Source: an uncultured Cohaesibacter sp.
GTDB lineage: Bacteria > Pseudomonadota > Alphaproteobacteria > Rhizobiales > Cohaesibacteraceae
DNA: 64,000 nt
Direction of reading: 5' to 3'
Assembly (NCBI RefSeq): GCF_963666525.1
Contig: NZ_OY762905.1
Span: forward strand, 3,637,501 to 3,701,500
This document shows, one piece after another, positions 1 through 9,635 of the stretch; position 1 is the first letter of the stretch, and every line of letters starts with the position of its first letter. Under the pieces are notes generated by a model. It was given only the letters and a program-made list of their open reading frames with translations, was not told where the DNA came from and searched no databases. A program made the translations under genes and the position numbers.

Positions 1-330
1 CTCTATGGTGAGATTGGACACCCGACGGAACATCTTGGGAGCCTCGACGGTACAGTTGCGCATTGTCAGGTCGCGGCTGTACCAGATAGCCGCGCGGGCA
101 TAGACGGTGAACAGGCTGTCCTCGATCAGAACCCTGTCGCTGTGCCAGACGGGATACTTGCCCATGAACTCGCAATTGCGGATGACGACGTCGTGGCTGT
201 GTTTGAGTGGCGACTCCCCGGGGTAGAAGCGAACATTGTCGAGCTCGGTCTCGCCGAGTGCGTAGAGCGGACGCTCTCCTTCAAAAAAACGGTCAGAAAG
301 TCTGGTCTTGGTATGGATCGTGCTGGTCAT
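1..330 (-). CDS. DUF3737 family beta-helix protein (partial, N-terminal 110 residues)
   Basis: Reading the minus strand from an ATG at 330-328 gives an open frame that runs off the left edge. The translation contains GERPLYALGETELDNVRFY, then GESPLKHSHDVVIRNCEF, KYPVWHS, ARAAIWYSRDL and TVEAPKMFRR. This rung-by-rung pattern is characteristic of DUF3737, a right-handed parallel beta-helix family of unknown biochemical role. An ACAGGAAAA ribosome binding site lies about 10 bases upstream of the start. No signal peptide is visible, so it is probably cytoplasmic. The C-terminal half lies outside the window. Family assignment is from remembered motif pattern; function is not known. Confidence 0.75.
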   Translation of the reverse strand, partial: MTSTIHTKTRLSDRFFEGERPLYALGETELDNVRFYPGESPLKHSHDVVIRNCEFMGKYPVWHSDRVLIEDSLFTVYARAAIWYSRDLTMRNCTVEAPKMFRRVSNLTIE

Positions 331-713
331 TGCTGGTCTGGTTTTCCTGTGTGCGACAAAAGCAGCGGCGGGGACATGGGGAGCGATGCCAAGGCAACAC
401 TCCACTCAGTTGCGCTCATCGGGGATGGCAGGTTGGTTCTCATCTCGATGGCAGCTGCGGCGCATTGGTCTCAATGATGGTATGGCCGGAATGTAAGGCA
501 GAATACAGGCGCGGTGTAGACGCGCAGATGAACAACCAAATATGAATGCAGTTCATCAATCTTTCTCGCTTCTGTCGTCCAGATCAGTTGTGAGGGAGGG
601 AACGCCCTGTCGAATAATCAAACGCACCACATCTGGGGGCGATGCGGTGCGGCTGTTTGTTGATAATATGCCGTCAGCTAAAGAGCAGGCGGGGTAATAC
701 CCGCTTCAGGGCT
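331..713. other. intergenic, no gene seen
   Basis: Between the divergent start of the DUF3737 gene and the end of the first cupin gene. Short open frames on the plus strand here are antisense to, or run out of, the DUF3737 gene and lack ribosome binding sites. It presumably holds the DUF3737 promoter; no clear -35/-10 pair was identified. Confidence 0.5.
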
Positions 714-1187
714 CTAGTCAGCTGACACAGGATTATATTGTGCATCGGTCACGGCTTCCATCCAGTCGACATTCTTGCCCTCTTCAAACTGTTGGATTGC
801 GTAGTGCGTGACCGAGCTGGAATCCGTGGCTCCATGCCAGTGCTTCACTCCCGGGGGGCACCAGATGACATCGCCGGCGGCCATGACGAGCCGCTCCTTG
901 CCTTCTTCCTGAACCCAGCCACGGCCCTCGGTAACAACGAGCATCTGGCCAGCTGGGTGGGTGTGCCAGTTGGAACGGGCGTTGGGCAGGAAGGTAACCT
1001 TGCCCGCGTTGACGACAAATGGATCCTTGTTCTCGAAAATCATTTCAACATAGGCGGTGCCGGTGAAATTCTGTTCTGGTGCCATGACACCTTTGCGGTC
1101 GCTGCCAGAAAACTTCTCCATCCCTTGCGCAAAGGCGCCGGTGCTGATGATGAGAGCTGTGAGAGTGAACAGGGATTTCTTGAACAT
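714..1187 (-). CDS. secreted cupin-domain protein
   Basis: 157 residues. The start at 1187 is chosen because it has AAGGAG 7 bases upstream and begins a good signal peptide (MFKKSLFTLTALIISTGAFA), so the product is probably periplasmic. The core is a single cupin: [12 protein letters not shown] supplies the HxH metal ligands and GDVIWCPPGVKHWHGA the second motif with its histidine. Small cupins of this type commonly sit beside carboxymuconolactone decarboxylase-like and SDR genes, as here (4287, 1571). A cytoplasmic-looking paralogue without a signal peptide lies at 5863 and shares [14 protein letters not shown] and W(M)E(K/A)V. Substrate is unknown. Confidence 0.85.
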   Translation of the reverse strand: MFKKSLFTLTALIISTGAFAQGMEKFSGSDRKGVMAPEQNFTGTAYVEMIFENKDPFVVNAGKVTFLPNARSNWHTHPAGQMLVVTEGRGWVQEEGKERLVMAAGDVIWCPPGVKHWHGATDSSSVTHYAIQQFEEGKNVDWMEAVTDAQYNPVSAD

Positions 1188-1570
1188 GGTTTGGTCTCCT
1201 TGTTGGTGATAAGCGCCAGCAAGGCGATCTTGGTGTCGCCTTTGTCTGAGGCCCGGCCTGTTCGTTGCGGATGCGTGCACTGCCCTTGCACGGCTCCGCG
1301 GCCAGACAACAGGCATGTCTTGCACACCGGTTGCCCTATCAAGATAGGCGATCAAGCGAGGGGATTAATGGCTCGACGGCCACTAACTTATGTGAACGGA
1401 ATTCATGAAAACCGTATTAGTCATGAACGTCATCACATGATTGTGAAGTCGTGGATGGCCGTGCTTTAACTGCATGAAAAACCCGGAGCCTTTGGCAAGG
1501 CCCCGGGGTCCGGTAATAGGTCGGGAGAAGCAAGCACAGTAGCCTGCCGCTTCAAGGGCTGCAATCGCCC
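1188..1570. other. intergenic between cupin and SDR genes
   Basis: It holds the terminator at 1477-1509 and the upstream region of the cupin gene. No additional gene is supported; longer open frames here lack ribosome binding sites. Confidence 0.5.
1477..1509 (-). terminator. probable rho-independent terminator of the SDR gene at 1571
   Basis: On the minus strand, an imperfect GC-rich stem (ACCCCGGGGCCTT / AAGGCTCCGGGT) is followed directly by TTTTTC. It lies just past the stop codon of the SDR gene. Confidence 0.65.
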
Positions 1571-2317
1571 CTATTCAGGCTGCACGGTCGGGCGGAACAG
1601 GATTTCGCTAATGTCCACATTGGCTGGCTGCGATATGGCAAAGGAGACCATATCGGCCATCGTGCTGGCCGGAACGCCAATCTGACCGACGATGTCACGC
1701 ACAGCATCCCCAAGCCCCGGCTCGGAAATATGCTGCGTCAGCTCGGTGTTGACGGCACCCGGAGAAATGACGGTCACGCGGATGTCATAGGGTTTGACTT
1801 CCTTGCGCAGGCTTTCGGAAAGCGACCGCACGGCGTGTTTGGTTGCGCAATAAACGGCGCCAGTTGCCACGCTGATATGGCCGTAGACCGAAGAGACATT
1901 GATCACCTGACCGGATTTCTGCGCCTTGAAATAGGGTAGGGCGGCTGCGATACCGTAAAGAGTGCCCTTCAGGTTCACATCGATCATCTGATCCCATTCA
2001 TCGATCTTCAGGCTTTCCAGCGGCGACAGTGGCATCAGACCGGCGTTGTTGAAGATGACATCGATCTTGCCGTAGGTCTTGACTGCGGTGTCCACCAGGT
2101 TCTTGACGTCTTCGAGCTTGGTCACGTCGGTGGCCACGGCAATGGCGCTGCCGCCCGCTGCGGTGATGTCGGCCACCATGGCCTCAAGCCGGTCGACACG
2201 GCGGGCTCCGACGACGACCTTGGCGCCCTGTGCGGCCAGCGAGCGTGCCGTTGCCTCACCCATGCCGCTCGATGCGCCGGTGATGACGACAACCTTGTCC
2301 TTGATGCGATCTGTCAT
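1571..2317 (-). CDS. short-chain dehydrogenase/reductase
   Basis: 248 residues, the classical SDR length. The start at 2317 follows AAGGAGGGAATTATC, a strong ribosome binding site. Motifs in order: N-terminal nucleotide-binding [10 protein letters not shown], the NNAG motif ([14 protein letters not shown]), catalytic Ser in INVSSVYGH and YCATK carrying the catalytic Tyr and Lys. [14 protein letters not shown] after strand 2 suggests NADP preference because of the arginines. The C-terminus ([13 protein letters not shown]) is typical of the YdfG/serine-dehydrogenase-like clade often annotated as SDR family oxidoreductase. Substrate is unknown; neighbours suggest aldehyde/ketone detoxification. 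Confidence 0.88.
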   Translation of the reverse strand: MTDRIKDKVVVITGASSGMGEATARSLAAQGAKVVVGARRVDRLEAMVADITAAGGSAIAVATDVTKLEDVKNLVDTAVKTYGKIDVIFNNAGLMPLSPLESLKIDEWDQMIDVNLKGTLYGIAAALPYFKAQKSGQVINVSSVYGHISVATGAVYCATKHAVRSLSESLRKEVKPYDIRVTVISPGAVNTELTQHISEPGLGDAVRDIVGQIGVPASTMADMVSFAISQPANVDISEILFRPTVQPE

Positions 2318-2369
2318 GATAATTCCCTCCTTGTTGTGAGACGGCTCTATGTTTGATTGCCGGGTTCTA

Positions 2370-2738
2370 TTATTGTGCGATTTCCAGACGTGCCTCGAAC
2401 TGGCCGTTCTGCAGCAATGGTTCCATGCTGCCTTCGATGCGCCCGAGGCGCACCAGACCGCTGGCGCTGGGGAATGACTTGTAGAAAATGGCCAGATTTC
2501 CCCATGGCGCATAATAGGTGATGTCGCCTGATGATGCCGCATAACTGCGCGGCGCGCCATCGGTCGAAAGACGCCCTGGCAGGTCGGCTATCTTTTCGGT
2601 CCGGCTGTAATCGCTGAGTGTAAGCTCAAGCGGCATCATCGCGGCAAAATCGCGCCCGGATGGCGTATCGTCCAGTGTGGCTGATACTGTGTGGGAGCCA
2701 ACGGTGATACGAATTCGGATTCCTGATTGATTGGGCAT
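2370..2738 (-). CDS. cyclophilin-like domain protein (copy 1)
   Basis: 122 residues from the ATG at 2738. A second in-frame ATG lies 33 bases further upstream; neither has a strong ribosome binding site. The sequence [16 protein letters not shown], then [33 protein letters not shown] and [10 protein letters not shown] matches the bacterial cyclophilin-like fold family (YwjI/TM1367-like beta barrels). No prolyl isomerase activity is implied, since these lack the eukaryotic cyclophilin active site. No signal peptide is seen in this copy, unlike the two relatives at 10855 and 11424. Confidence 0.78.
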   Translation of the reverse strand: MPNQSGIRIRITVGSHTVSATLDDTPSGRDFAAMMPLELTLSDYSRTEKIADLPGRLSTDGAPRSYAASSGDITYYAPWGNLAIFYKSFPSASGLVRLGRIEGSMEPLLQNGQFEARLEIAQ

Positions 2739-3213
2739 GAGTTCATTCTTTCTGTGGGTCAGGCTGTCCATGGGGGCTGGCAAAGCGTCGCCTCAAGCGA
2801 TCCTGACATTGACCGGGTGCTGGCCATCCTGCCATCAGGCCCGGTGCCGGACTGTGATTGCCTTGGTCTGCATTCAATATAGCGGAATGGGCGCGCCGAA
2901 CTAAGAGCTCTGGCGCGATAGCATTCATGAGTGAGGATCATTGATTTTGGTGGATTATGCAGGCAGATCCCGGCGCTGCTTACCCCCTAAGTGCTCTGCT
3001 CCGCTGCGTTGGAGGTCTGCAAGATGGCGGAAAACAGCCAGAGCCAACCTATTCATGAGACCTGTTCATTATAGAATTCTGTCAGGGTGTATTATACCCT
3101 TACCTGAAGCTGGTAGATTCAGCCTTAGGCAGAAGGGTGGCCAACCGGTCTTTTCGACCCAACGGGACTGACACCATGGAAGTAAGTCCTCCAGCAAGGG
3201 AAACAGTTAACCA
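2739..3213. other. divergent intergenic region between the cyclophilin-like gene and lysR-type gene
   Basis: This 475-base stretch contains the inverted repeat at 3084-3100 and presumably the divergent promoters. No credible coding frame was found. Confidence 0.5.
3084..3100. promoter_or_regulatory. candidate LysR-type operator
   Basis: AGGGTGTATTATACCCT is a near-perfect 17-base inverted repeat (arms AGGGT/ACCCT) containing a T-N11-A pattern, located about 115 bases before the LysR start in the divergent intergenic region. Position and shape fit a LysR-type recognition site. Inference only. Confidence 0.4.
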
Positions 3214-4155
3214 ATGCCAGAAACGGGCGACTACACGAGCCAGCGGGACCTGTCACTCCTGCTCAGGGAAAACATCAACGACCTGATTGCCTTGATGGCC
3301 GTCGCCGAGGAGCGAAGCTTCACCCGCGCTGCTGCGCGCCTGAATGTGTCACAGTCTGCTCTCAGCCACACCATCAAGGCGCTGGAAAAGCGTCTTGGCT
3401 TGCGCCTTCTGACCAGAACCACCCGCTCGGTGGCCCCGACCATCGAGGGCGAGGATCTTCTGGCCACGCTGGCACCGGCCCTCGAGACCATCGAAGAGCG
3501 CCTGATTGCCCTGACGGAAAACCAGTCGACACCGACCGGCACCGTCCGGATCGTGGCAACTGACTATTCCATTGAAACCCTGCTCTGGCCCAAGATCGCG
3601 CCGGTCATCAAGAACTATCCGGCCGTTCGCGTCGAGTTCGTCAACGACTATGGCTACACCGATCTGGCATCGGCCCAGTGTGATGCCGGGGTGCGCTATG
3701 GTGAGCAGGTGAGCGAAGGCATGATCTCGATGCGCATTGGCCCAGATGAGCGGATGGTCTGTATCGGGACGCCGCAGTATTTTGCGGAGTACGGCACACC
3801 TCAGACGCCGAATGATCTGGCCGATCATGAGTGCATCAATCTGCGCCTGTCGACCCATGGTGCGCTCTATGCCTGGGAATTTGAAGGCAAGGACAAGCGC
3901 GAAATCCGGGTCAAGGTGACGGGGCAACTGTGCTTCGACACCATCATGGCCATCTACCGCGCAACGCTTGACGGTCATGGCCTGTCTCTTGTGCCAGAAC
4001 GGCTGGTGGAGAAAGATTTGGCCGAGGGACGCCTTCAGATTTGTCTGGGTGACTACTCGCCCTATTTCGACGGCTTCCACCTCTATTATCCGAGCCGCCT
4101 GAGAACTTCGTCGGCCTTTCAGGTCGTCCTGGATGCCCTGCGGGAAGGTGTCTGA
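3214..4155 (+). CDS. LysR family transcriptional regulator
   Basis: 313 residues. The N-terminal winged helix-turn-helix is clear: AVAEERSFTRAAARLNVSQSALSHTIKALEKRLGLRLLTRTTRSV, about residues 28-75. It is followed by a substrate-binding domain with GTVRIVATDYSIETLLWPKI, CDAGVRYGEQV and PERLVEKDLAEGRL. The start used is the ATG at 3214, with AAGGGAA about 11 bases upstream; about 18 residues precede the usual family start. It is transcribed away from the SDR and cyclophilin-like genes and towards the decarboxylase-like gene, so it probably controls these neighbours. The inducer is unknown. Confidence 0.9.
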   Translation: MPETGDYTSQRDLSLLLRENINDLIALMAVAEERSFTRAAARLNVSQSALSHTIKALEKRLGLRLLTRTTRSVAPTIEGEDLLATLAPALETIEERLIALTENQSTPTGTVRIVATDYSIETLLWPKIAPVIKNYPAVRVEFVNDYGYTDLASAQCDAGVRYGEQVSEGMISMRIGPDERMVCIGTPQYFAEYGTPQTPNDLADHECINLRLSTHGALYAWEFEGKDKREIRVKVTGQLCFDTIMAIYRATLDGHGLSLVPERLVEKDLAEGRLQICLGDYSPYFDGFHLYYPSRLRTSSAFQVVLDALREGV

Positions 4156-4286
4156 GCGACCAAGGAGGGGATTGATCGATCTCCCTCATGACTGTCTTTG
4201 GACGCGAGGCTATTAACTGAACGGCTCTCTGCCCCAGATCTATGAGGTCGCTTCAATCACCTTTTTAGATCTCAAGGAGATTTTCC

Positions 4287-5057
4287 ATGAAGAAAGTCAA
4301 GACCATTGTTGCCGCCTCTGCCTTCGCGCTGTTGTCCGGCGGAGCTCTGGCCGAAGATGCAGCCAAGACCATTCCCGGCGCCGTTGCCCGAGTATCGCCA
4401 GCCCTGCAAGCCTATGCCATGGACGATCTCGTCGGAAAGGTCTGGCAGGATGAGACCCTTTCGGCTCGTGATCGCTCGCTGGTGACCTTTGCCGCCCTGA
4501 TGACCCGTCACGAAACGGAAGGGCTGGGCAAATTCGTCGAACTGGCCCTGGATTCTGGCGTCAAGCCGTTGGAGATTTCCGAGACCATCACCCATCTGGC
4601 CTTCTATACTGGCTGGGGCAATGCAACCGCAGCAGCCGAGGCCGCCGCTCCGGTGTTTGAAGCCCGCGGCATTTCTGTCGAGGATCTGGCGCCGGTCGAC
4701 CCCGAGTTGCTGCCATTCGATCAGAAAGCCGAGGACAGCCGCCAGAATTTTGTTTCCAGCACCTTCGGTACTGTCAGCCCTGGAGTTGTCCGCGATACCG
4801 AACAGCTGCTGTTTCTCGACCTCTGGCTTCGCCCCGGTCTTGAACCGCGCGACCGCAGTCTGATTACCGTGGCAGCATTGATCGCTGCTGGCCAGCCCGA
4901 GCAGATGACCTTTCACCTGAACAAGGCCATGGACAACGGCTTGACCCAGGCTGAAGCCGGTGCCGTCCTGTCACATCTGGCCTTCTATGCTGGCTGGCCG
5001 AAGGTCTTCTCTGCCATGCCGGTTGCCAAGGCGGTGTTTGAATCCCGCACCAACTGA
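4287..5057 (+). CDS. secreted carboxymuconolactone decarboxylase-like (CMD) protein, two domains
   Basis: 256 residues with a signal peptide (MKKVKTIVAASAFALLSGGALAE). A CTCAAGGAGATTTTCC ribosome binding site decides the start. Two tandem CMD/AhpD-like helical repeats are visible: RSLVTFAALMTRHE...HLAFYTGWGNA (about residues 70-120) and RSLITVAALIAAGQ...HLAFYAGWPKV (about 190-245). Single-domain members are about 130 residues, so this is a tandem duplication. Neither repeat has the AhpD CxxC pair, so peroxidase activity is unlikely. It is followed by an NADP-dependent oxidoreductase and a cupin in the same direction, probably one transcription unit. Substrate is unknown. Confidence 0.85.
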   Translation: MKKVKTIVAASAFALLSGGALAEDAAKTIPGAVARVSPALQAYAMDDLVGKVWQDETLSARDRSLVTFAALMTRHETEGLGKFVELALDSGVKPLEISETITHLAFYTGWGNATAAAEAAAPVFEARGISVEDLAPVDPELLPFDQKAEDSRQNFVSSTFGTVSPGVVRDTEQLLFLDLWLRPGLEPRDRSLITVAALIAAGQPEQMTFHLNKAMDNGLTQAEAGAVLSHLAFYAGWPKVFSAMPVAKAVFESRTN

Positions 5058-5150
5058 TCGGGGCTTTTCTCCGGACAGTCATTGCCGGTAGGATGATGCC
5101 GACGGAAAGGCTGGCGATGTTGCAAGCTTTTCTTCGTGTGACGGAGAGCC

Positions 5151-5795
5151 ATGATCATGAGAATCGGAATTGTCGGAACAGGCAACATGGGCGAGGCGCT
5201 CGGCAGGATCTGGGCGCATCGTGGTCACCAGATAACCTTCTCCTATAGCCGCAGCGAGGCAAAGCTGCAGGCGCTGGCAGATGAACTGGGCGCGTCCTGT
5301 GGCTCCGTGTTGGACGCTGTGGCAGAGGCGGAAGTCGTGCTGCTGGCCGTTCACTGGTCCCGTGTCGAAGACGCCCTGTCGAGGGCAGGAAGCCTTGCGG
5401 GAAAAATCGTGGCAAACTGCTGCATCCCTCTCGATGTGGCCGATGAAAATCTGGTGGTTGGCATCGGCACGTCGGGGGCGGAACTGCTGGCTGCGGCCCA
5501 TCCCGAGGCGCGATGGGTTGGTGCCTTCAATACCTGTCCGTCTGAAAGCCTGCCGCTGGTCCATGCTGGATGCGGCGGTGCCCATCCGCCTCAGTTGATG
5601 CTCTATGGTGAGGATGACGATGCCAAGGCCCAGATCGCAACTCTGATTCAAGACGTCGGCTTCGAGCCGCTCGATCTTGGGGGACTGCGCAATGCAAGGT
5701 TCGTTGAACCCTTTGCCATGGTGACCGAAGTTCTGGCCTATCGCCATCCCGGTGGCGAGGCGCTCACTTATCGTTTCGAGAAACTGCAAGCGTAA
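5151..5795 (+). CDS. NAD(P)-binding oxidoreductase, F420-dependent NADP reductase-like
   Basis: 214 residues. An N-terminal Rossmann motif ([21 protein letters not shown]) and SYSRSEAKL place it in the NpdG/NADP oxidoreductase coenzyme F420-dependent family. [15 protein letters not shown] and [12 protein letters not shown] are the usual middle elements. The start at 5151 is preceded by GGAGAGCC; a second ATG two codons later (5157) is possible. Alphaproteobacterial members rarely use F420, so it may be an imine or ketone reductase. It sits between the CMD gene and the cupin gene. Confidence 0.8.
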   Translation: MIMRIGIVGTGNMGEALGRIWAHRGHQITFSYSRSEAKLQALADELGASCGSVLDAVAEAEVVLLAVHWSRVEDALSRAGSLAGKIVANCCIPLDVADENLVVGIGTSGAELLAAAHPEARWVGAFNTCPSESLPLVHAGCGGAHPPQLMLYGEDDDAKAQIATLIQDVGFEPLDLGGLRNARFVEPFAMVTEVLAYRHPGGEALTYRFEKLQA

Positions 5796-5862
5796 GGCCC
5801 CACAGGCGCAAAAGGCGCATCACAGTCTGGGGTCTGTCGACAAACATAGAAAGGAAATGACA

Positions 5863-6261
5863 ATGAAAATCATTCGCGGGGGCAGTGCCCCATCTTTCGC
5901 CGGCCCGGAAGACTGGTTTACCGGCACCGTTCGCGTCGATCCCCTGTTCCAGGCGGAAGAGCCAGGGCGCACCGGCGGATCGCATGTGACGTTCGAACCG
6001 GGTGCCCGCACCGCATGGCACACCCATCCGGCCGGTCAGACCATCATCATCACTTTCGGCCGTGGCCGCGTCCAGCGCGAGGGCGGTGAAGTCGAGGAAG
6101 TCACGCAAGGCGATATCGTCTGGTTCCCAGCTGGTGAAAAGCACTGGCATGGTGCCTCGCCGGATACGGCCATGAGCCACATAGCCATTCAGGAAAGCGT
6201 CAATGGCAGCCCGGTCACATGGATGGAAAAGGTGTCAGACGAGGACTATCTGGGCAAATGA
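5863..6261 (+). CDS. cupin-domain protein (cytoplasmic paralogue)
   Basis: 132 residues. The ATG at 5863 is preferred over 5857 because AAAGGAA is then 7 bases away. The cupin motifs are [12 protein letters not shown] (metal-binding HxH) and [18 protein letters not shown]. It ends [13 protein letters not shown], matching the end of the secreted cupin at 714. There is no signal peptide. Probable third gene of the CMD-oxidoreductase-cupin unit. Family members are often called (R)-mandelonitrile lyase-like or TTHA-type cupins, but the activity cannot be assigned here. Confidence 0.86.
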   Translation: MKIIRGGSAPSFAGPEDWFTGTVRVDPLFQAEEPGRTGGSHVTFEPGARTAWHTHPAGQTIIITFGRGRVQREGGEVEEVTQGDIVWFPAGEKHWHGASPDTAMSHIAIQESVNGSPVTWMEKVSDEDYLGK

Positions 6262-6362
6262 CCCGGATGCCTTGAACGGCAGGTATGAAAACTGATCATC
6301 GGCCGGATTCTGGTTCAGATCCGACCGATGGCTGTTTGTGAAAGGATGGACCGGCCTTCCGG

Positions 6363-6809
6363 TCAGTCATCCAGCATGTCCTCCTTACGGAAAACATGAT
6401 CCCGGTCTGCCGCCGATGCGTGGCAGGATTCACACCGTTGCAGATCTTCCGCAAGGTTCGGTTTGCCGTCTGGCCAATAGACGCCGAAGCGCCAGTTGCC
6501 GGACAGCGACTGCCCCTTCCACTCGGCTCTCTTTTCCATCACCAGCACGCGATAGAGGCTGCCTTCGCGAAAGTCCTCCATGGTTACGACTGTGCCTTCC
6601 GGAAAAGGCGAGCCCGCCTTGGCGGCTTCGATGGCCTGTTGGGATGCGAAGAGCTCTTCGGTAATGCCACCGCGCTTGTAGGTCGAGAAATGCACCTCGC
6701 TGCGGTAGGTCTCTGGAAGGGCGACATGGTCGGATGCGACCGACTGGGCCTTGAGTGGTGTGCCCATCGTCAATCCGATGAGCAGGGCTGTGACTGAGCT
6801 GGCTTTCAA
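6363..6809 (-). CDS. cytochrome P460-family c-type haem protein
   Basis: 148 residues if translated from the TTG at 6809, which has AGAGGG just upstream and opens a signal peptide (KASSVTALLIGLTMGTPLKAQS). Upstream ATG starts would bury this signal. Features: VHFSTYKRGGITEELFAS, PFPEGTVVTMEDF, VLVMEKRAEWKG, NWRFGVYWPDGKP and the haem-binding CESCH near the C-terminus. This matches the P460 domain family. Canonical P460 enzymes oxidise hydroxylamine with a lysine-crosslinked haem; with no other nitrification genes nearby, the role here is unknown, perhaps periplasmic redox sensing or detoxification. Confidence 0.75.
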   Translation of the reverse strand: MKASSVTALLIGLTMGTPLKAQSVASDHVALPETYRSEVHFSTYKRGGITEELFASQQAIEAAKAGSPFPEGTVVTMEDFREGSLYRVLVMEKRAEWKGQSLSGNWRFGVYWPDGKPNLAEDLQRCESCHASAADRDHVFRKEDMLDD

Positions 6810-7180
6810 TGGTCCCTCTGATGGTTGGCCGGATCTGGCCGTTGGCAGGCATTTGCAGAGGGAATTGAAACGCAAATGTGCTGCGGGATTAAGAGGGCAG
6901 CAACGAAAGCAATAATGATCAAGGTTCATGAAATCATCACCGGTTTCGCTGGATACGGGCCAAGTCGCGCAGCAATTGCTTGATGAACGTGCGGAAAAGG
7001 CACCGCCCATCGATGATTTATTATCTCTGCTCATGATGGCTTGTGCCCGGGGAGCGATAGTATTTTTACGTTGGAAGAGCTATCTCGATCACAAACATTT
7101 GACCGCTTCCAGATATGCCTGAGATCCGCTGGATACAGGCTGGAAGCCAAAAAGCAAAACAACAACAGGAGCGTTTCGAA
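6810..7180. other. divergent intergenic region
   Basis: Separates the minus-strand P460 gene from the plus-strand RibD-like gene. Only low-quality open frames occur. No distinct operator or promoter was recognised. Confidence 0.45.
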
Positions 7181-7870
7181 ATGTCCAGACCACGTATCAT
7201 TTGCCACATGGTGGCTTCTCTCGATGGTCGCCTCTTGACGGAACGCTGGAACGGATTGCCGCAAGAGGCGCTTGATCTCTATGAAGAGATCGCCGACCGG
7301 CTGGATGCCGACGGCTGGATCGTCGGCCGCACCACCATGTCGAGCTTCATCCCCGCAGGGGACGAGAATCTTGAACCCGCATTCGATCCCGCCGCCAAAC
7401 CGCTCGACCATATCGGCATCCCCGCAGGTCGCAGCCTTGCCATCTGCTTTGACCGGAAGGGAAAGCTCCAGCCACAGACCGATGACGTCGAGGGCAGCCA
7501 TCTGGTGCTGATCCTGTCGGATCGGGTTTCCCGGTCCCACGTCGCAGAACTCGTTGCCAAGGGTGTGTCGGTGCTGTTTGCCGGACCGGACGGCAACGAT
7601 ATCGCCGGTGCCATCGGGCGCCTGTCGGACGCTTTCAAGGTCAGGGCGCTCCTGCTAGAGGGCGGTGGCGTGCTGAACGGAGCCTTTCTGGAACAGGGGA
7701 TGATCGACGAGACCAGCACGCTGGTCATGCCGGTGCTCGATGGGGAATCCGGTATCCCGTCCATCTATGACCACGAGGGCAAGCTGCGTGGCAAGAGCCT
7801 CAAACTGCTTGATGTCGAAACGCTCGCCTATGATGCCGTCTGGATGCATCACCAGATCAAGCCCGATTGA
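7181..7870 (+). CDS. RibD C-terminal/dihydrofolate reductase-fold NADPH-dependent reductase
   Basis: 229 residues. The start at 7181 is chosen for the CAGGAG eight bases upstream. It begins with IICHMVASLDGRLL, the usual first strand of the RibD_C family, followed by DGWIVGRTTMSSF, LVLILSDRVS, VLFAGPDGNDI and LLLEGGGVLNGAFLEQGMIDE, which carries the conserved GGG...N motif for NADPH binding. RibD proper has an N-terminal deaminase domain that is absent here. Such stand-alone reductases usually act on unknown small substrates and are not part of a riboflavin operon. It precedes an MFS exporter gene by 88 bases. Confidence 0.83.
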   Translation: MSRPRIICHMVASLDGRLLTERWNGLPQEALDLYEEIADRLDADGWIVGRTTMSSFIPAGDENLEPAFDPAAKPLDHIGIPAGRSLAICFDRKGKLQPQTDDVEGSHLVLILSDRVSRSHVAELVAKGVSVLFAGPDGNDIAGAIGRLSDAFKVRALLLEGGGVLNGAFLEQGMIDETSTLVMPVLDGESGIPSIYDHEGKLRGKSLKLLDVETLAYDAVWMHHQIKPD

Positions 7871-7958
7871 TCGGCGGCTGCGCCAAGGGGGCTCCCGATG
7901 GGTGGCCCTGACTATGCGCCGCAATAGACATCTATCGACTTTCTCAAAAGGATATTTC

Positions 7959-9332
7959 ATGCCCATTTCCACCGAGTGCGACGCGCGGGCGGCAACACTG
8001 CTCATTGTTGCCATTTCAACCGCCCTTTCGCTGATCATTTTCACGATCCCGCTGACGACGATCAACGCAGTGACCCTCGATCTGCATTTGAGTTCTGGCG
8101 AGATTGCCTGGATCATGAGCGGGATGCCGCTCGGCTGCGCGGTCGGGTTGCTGACTTCCGGTGCGCTGGGAGATACCTACGGTCGCAAGAAAGTCTTTAT
8201 CGGCGGGCTGGTGGTCACCGTCATCGCCTCGGTGGTTGCCGCGATTGCCCAAAGCGGGCTGGTGCTCATTCTGGCCCGTGTGGCACAGGGGCTGGGCAAT
8301 GCCGGTGTCATGGCCTGTGGCCTCGGCCTTGTCGGTCAGGTCTATCACGGCGAGGAACGTGCGCGGGCGACGGCCATCTGGGCCGCCTCTCTGGGGGGAG
8401 GAGTTGCCATCGGCCCGATCCTCGCTTCGATCTGCCTTTCGCTTGGTGGTTGGCAGGCAATCCAGTGGGTGGCAGCTGTTGCCTCCGGTGCGCTTGCGCT
8501 TGCCTCCATCCGGCCCTTGCCGGAAAGCACCAGAATTCCCGAACGGATCGACCTCTTGGGCAGTGTTCTGATGATGGCTGGCATGGCCTTTCTGCTGTCG
8601 TCGCTGACAGAGCTCAGGATGGGCATTTCGGCGCAGACGCTTCTGATGCTGCTCGCCAGCATTGTTCTGATCACGCTCTTCTGCTTTCTGGAACTGCGTG
8701 TTCGCAACCCCATCATCCAACTCGACCTTTTCCGCCGGGCCGATTTTGTCGGGGCGACGCTGGCGGCCTTTGCCTCCGGGGCAGGGGTTCTGTCCATCAT
8801 GACCATGGTGCCCACGGTGCTGGAACAGGGGTTGGGGATCAGCCCGCTGTTTGCCGCAACAATCCTGCTGGCCTGGTCCGGTATCACCGTGGTGGCCGCT
8901 TTGGCGGCTCAGCGGCTGCCGCGTAGCCTGACAGCCCGCCACAGGGTGGTGCTCGGTATGGTGGGGTGCATTCTGGGGCAGATGCTATTGCTGCTGATGA
9001 GTGGAGACTATCTCTGGCCGGTTGCCTTGCCTGGACTGTTCGTTTCGGGCGTTGCCAATGGCATTCTCAACGCATCTCTCGGCCATGCTGCTGTTGAAAG
9101 CGTTCCGGTGGAGCGGGTGGCCATGGGGTCCGCTGCCAACAACACAGCCCGCTATCTCGGCTCGGCCATCGGCATAACCGTCAGTGCCGTGCTCATCTCC
9201 AACGCAGGCAGCTCGGCGCTGTCGCTCGGCTGGCGCGAAGCGGTCATGGCGACCACTGGCTTCAGCATCCTGGGTCTCATTGTGATGGTCCTCATTGCCC
9301 GCCGGACCTCCCCGGCCTCCATGGCAGCGTAA
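7959..9332 (+). CDS. MFS transporter (DHA-type multidrug or metabolite exporter)
   Basis: 457 residues. The start at 7959 follows AAAAGGATATTTC and begins the mature hydrophobic sequence; the longer open frame upstream overlaps the preceding gene. About 14 hydrophobic segments are visible. The loop 2-3 signature GALGDTYGRKKVFIGG, the motif RVAQGLGNAGVMACGLGLVGQVY and a central DLLGSVLMMAGMAFLLSSL fit 14-TM drug:H+ antiporters. Cargo is unknown. Being next to a reductase suggests export of a detoxified product. Confidence 0.87.
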   Translation: MPISTECDARAATLLIVAISTALSLIIFTIPLTTINAVTLDLHLSSGEIAWIMSGMPLGCAVGLLTSGALGDTYGRKKVFIGGLVVTVIASVVAAIAQSGLVLILARVAQGLGNAGVMACGLGLVGQVYHGEERARATAIWAASLGGGVAIGPILASICLSLGGWQAIQWVAAVASGALALASIRPLPESTRIPERIDLLGSVLMMAGMAFLLSSLTELRMGISAQTLLMLLASIVLITLFCFLELRVRNPIIQLDLFRRADFVGATLAAFASGAGVLSIMTMVPTVLEQGLGISPLFAATILLAWSGITVVAALAAQRLPRSLTARHRVVLGMVGCILGQMLLLLMSGDYLWPVALPGLFVSGVANGILNASLGHAAVESVPVERVAMGSAANNTARYLGSAIGITVSAVLISNAGSSALSLGWREAVMATTGFSILGLIVMVLIARRTSPASMAA

Positions 9333-9635
9333 ACGGTCGGCTGACAGACGAATGATACTGACAGGCGCATGAGTGCGGGGCCGTGATCTGTTTCATGAGC
9401 CCCGCCAATAAGTAGAATGAGGCATCCGAGTATTAACCTGTCCCTTCCGTGCCAGTAGATTTGGAGCCATGCAGGGACAGTGTTGCTGCGGATTGGCTGA
9501 CCTTGGCTCCGCGGATCATGAGCCGACGCGCTCGTTCGTTCGGCTTCTGCCCCCTGGCTGCAATTCTGTCATCCGGGCCACAAGGCCAGGGAACTCTTCT
9601 TCGGACAAAAAGTATAACCAACCAAGGGGTATACC
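9333..9635. other. intergenic, no gene seen
   Basis: The 303 bases between the MFS gene and the zinc alcohol dehydrogenase hold no supported gene. The AAGGGG at the right end is the ribosome binding site of the dehydrogenase. Confidence 0.45.

Noticed and set aside
4287-5057. AhpD-type peroxidase
   Set aside because: Two CMD repeats but no CxxC redox pair in either.
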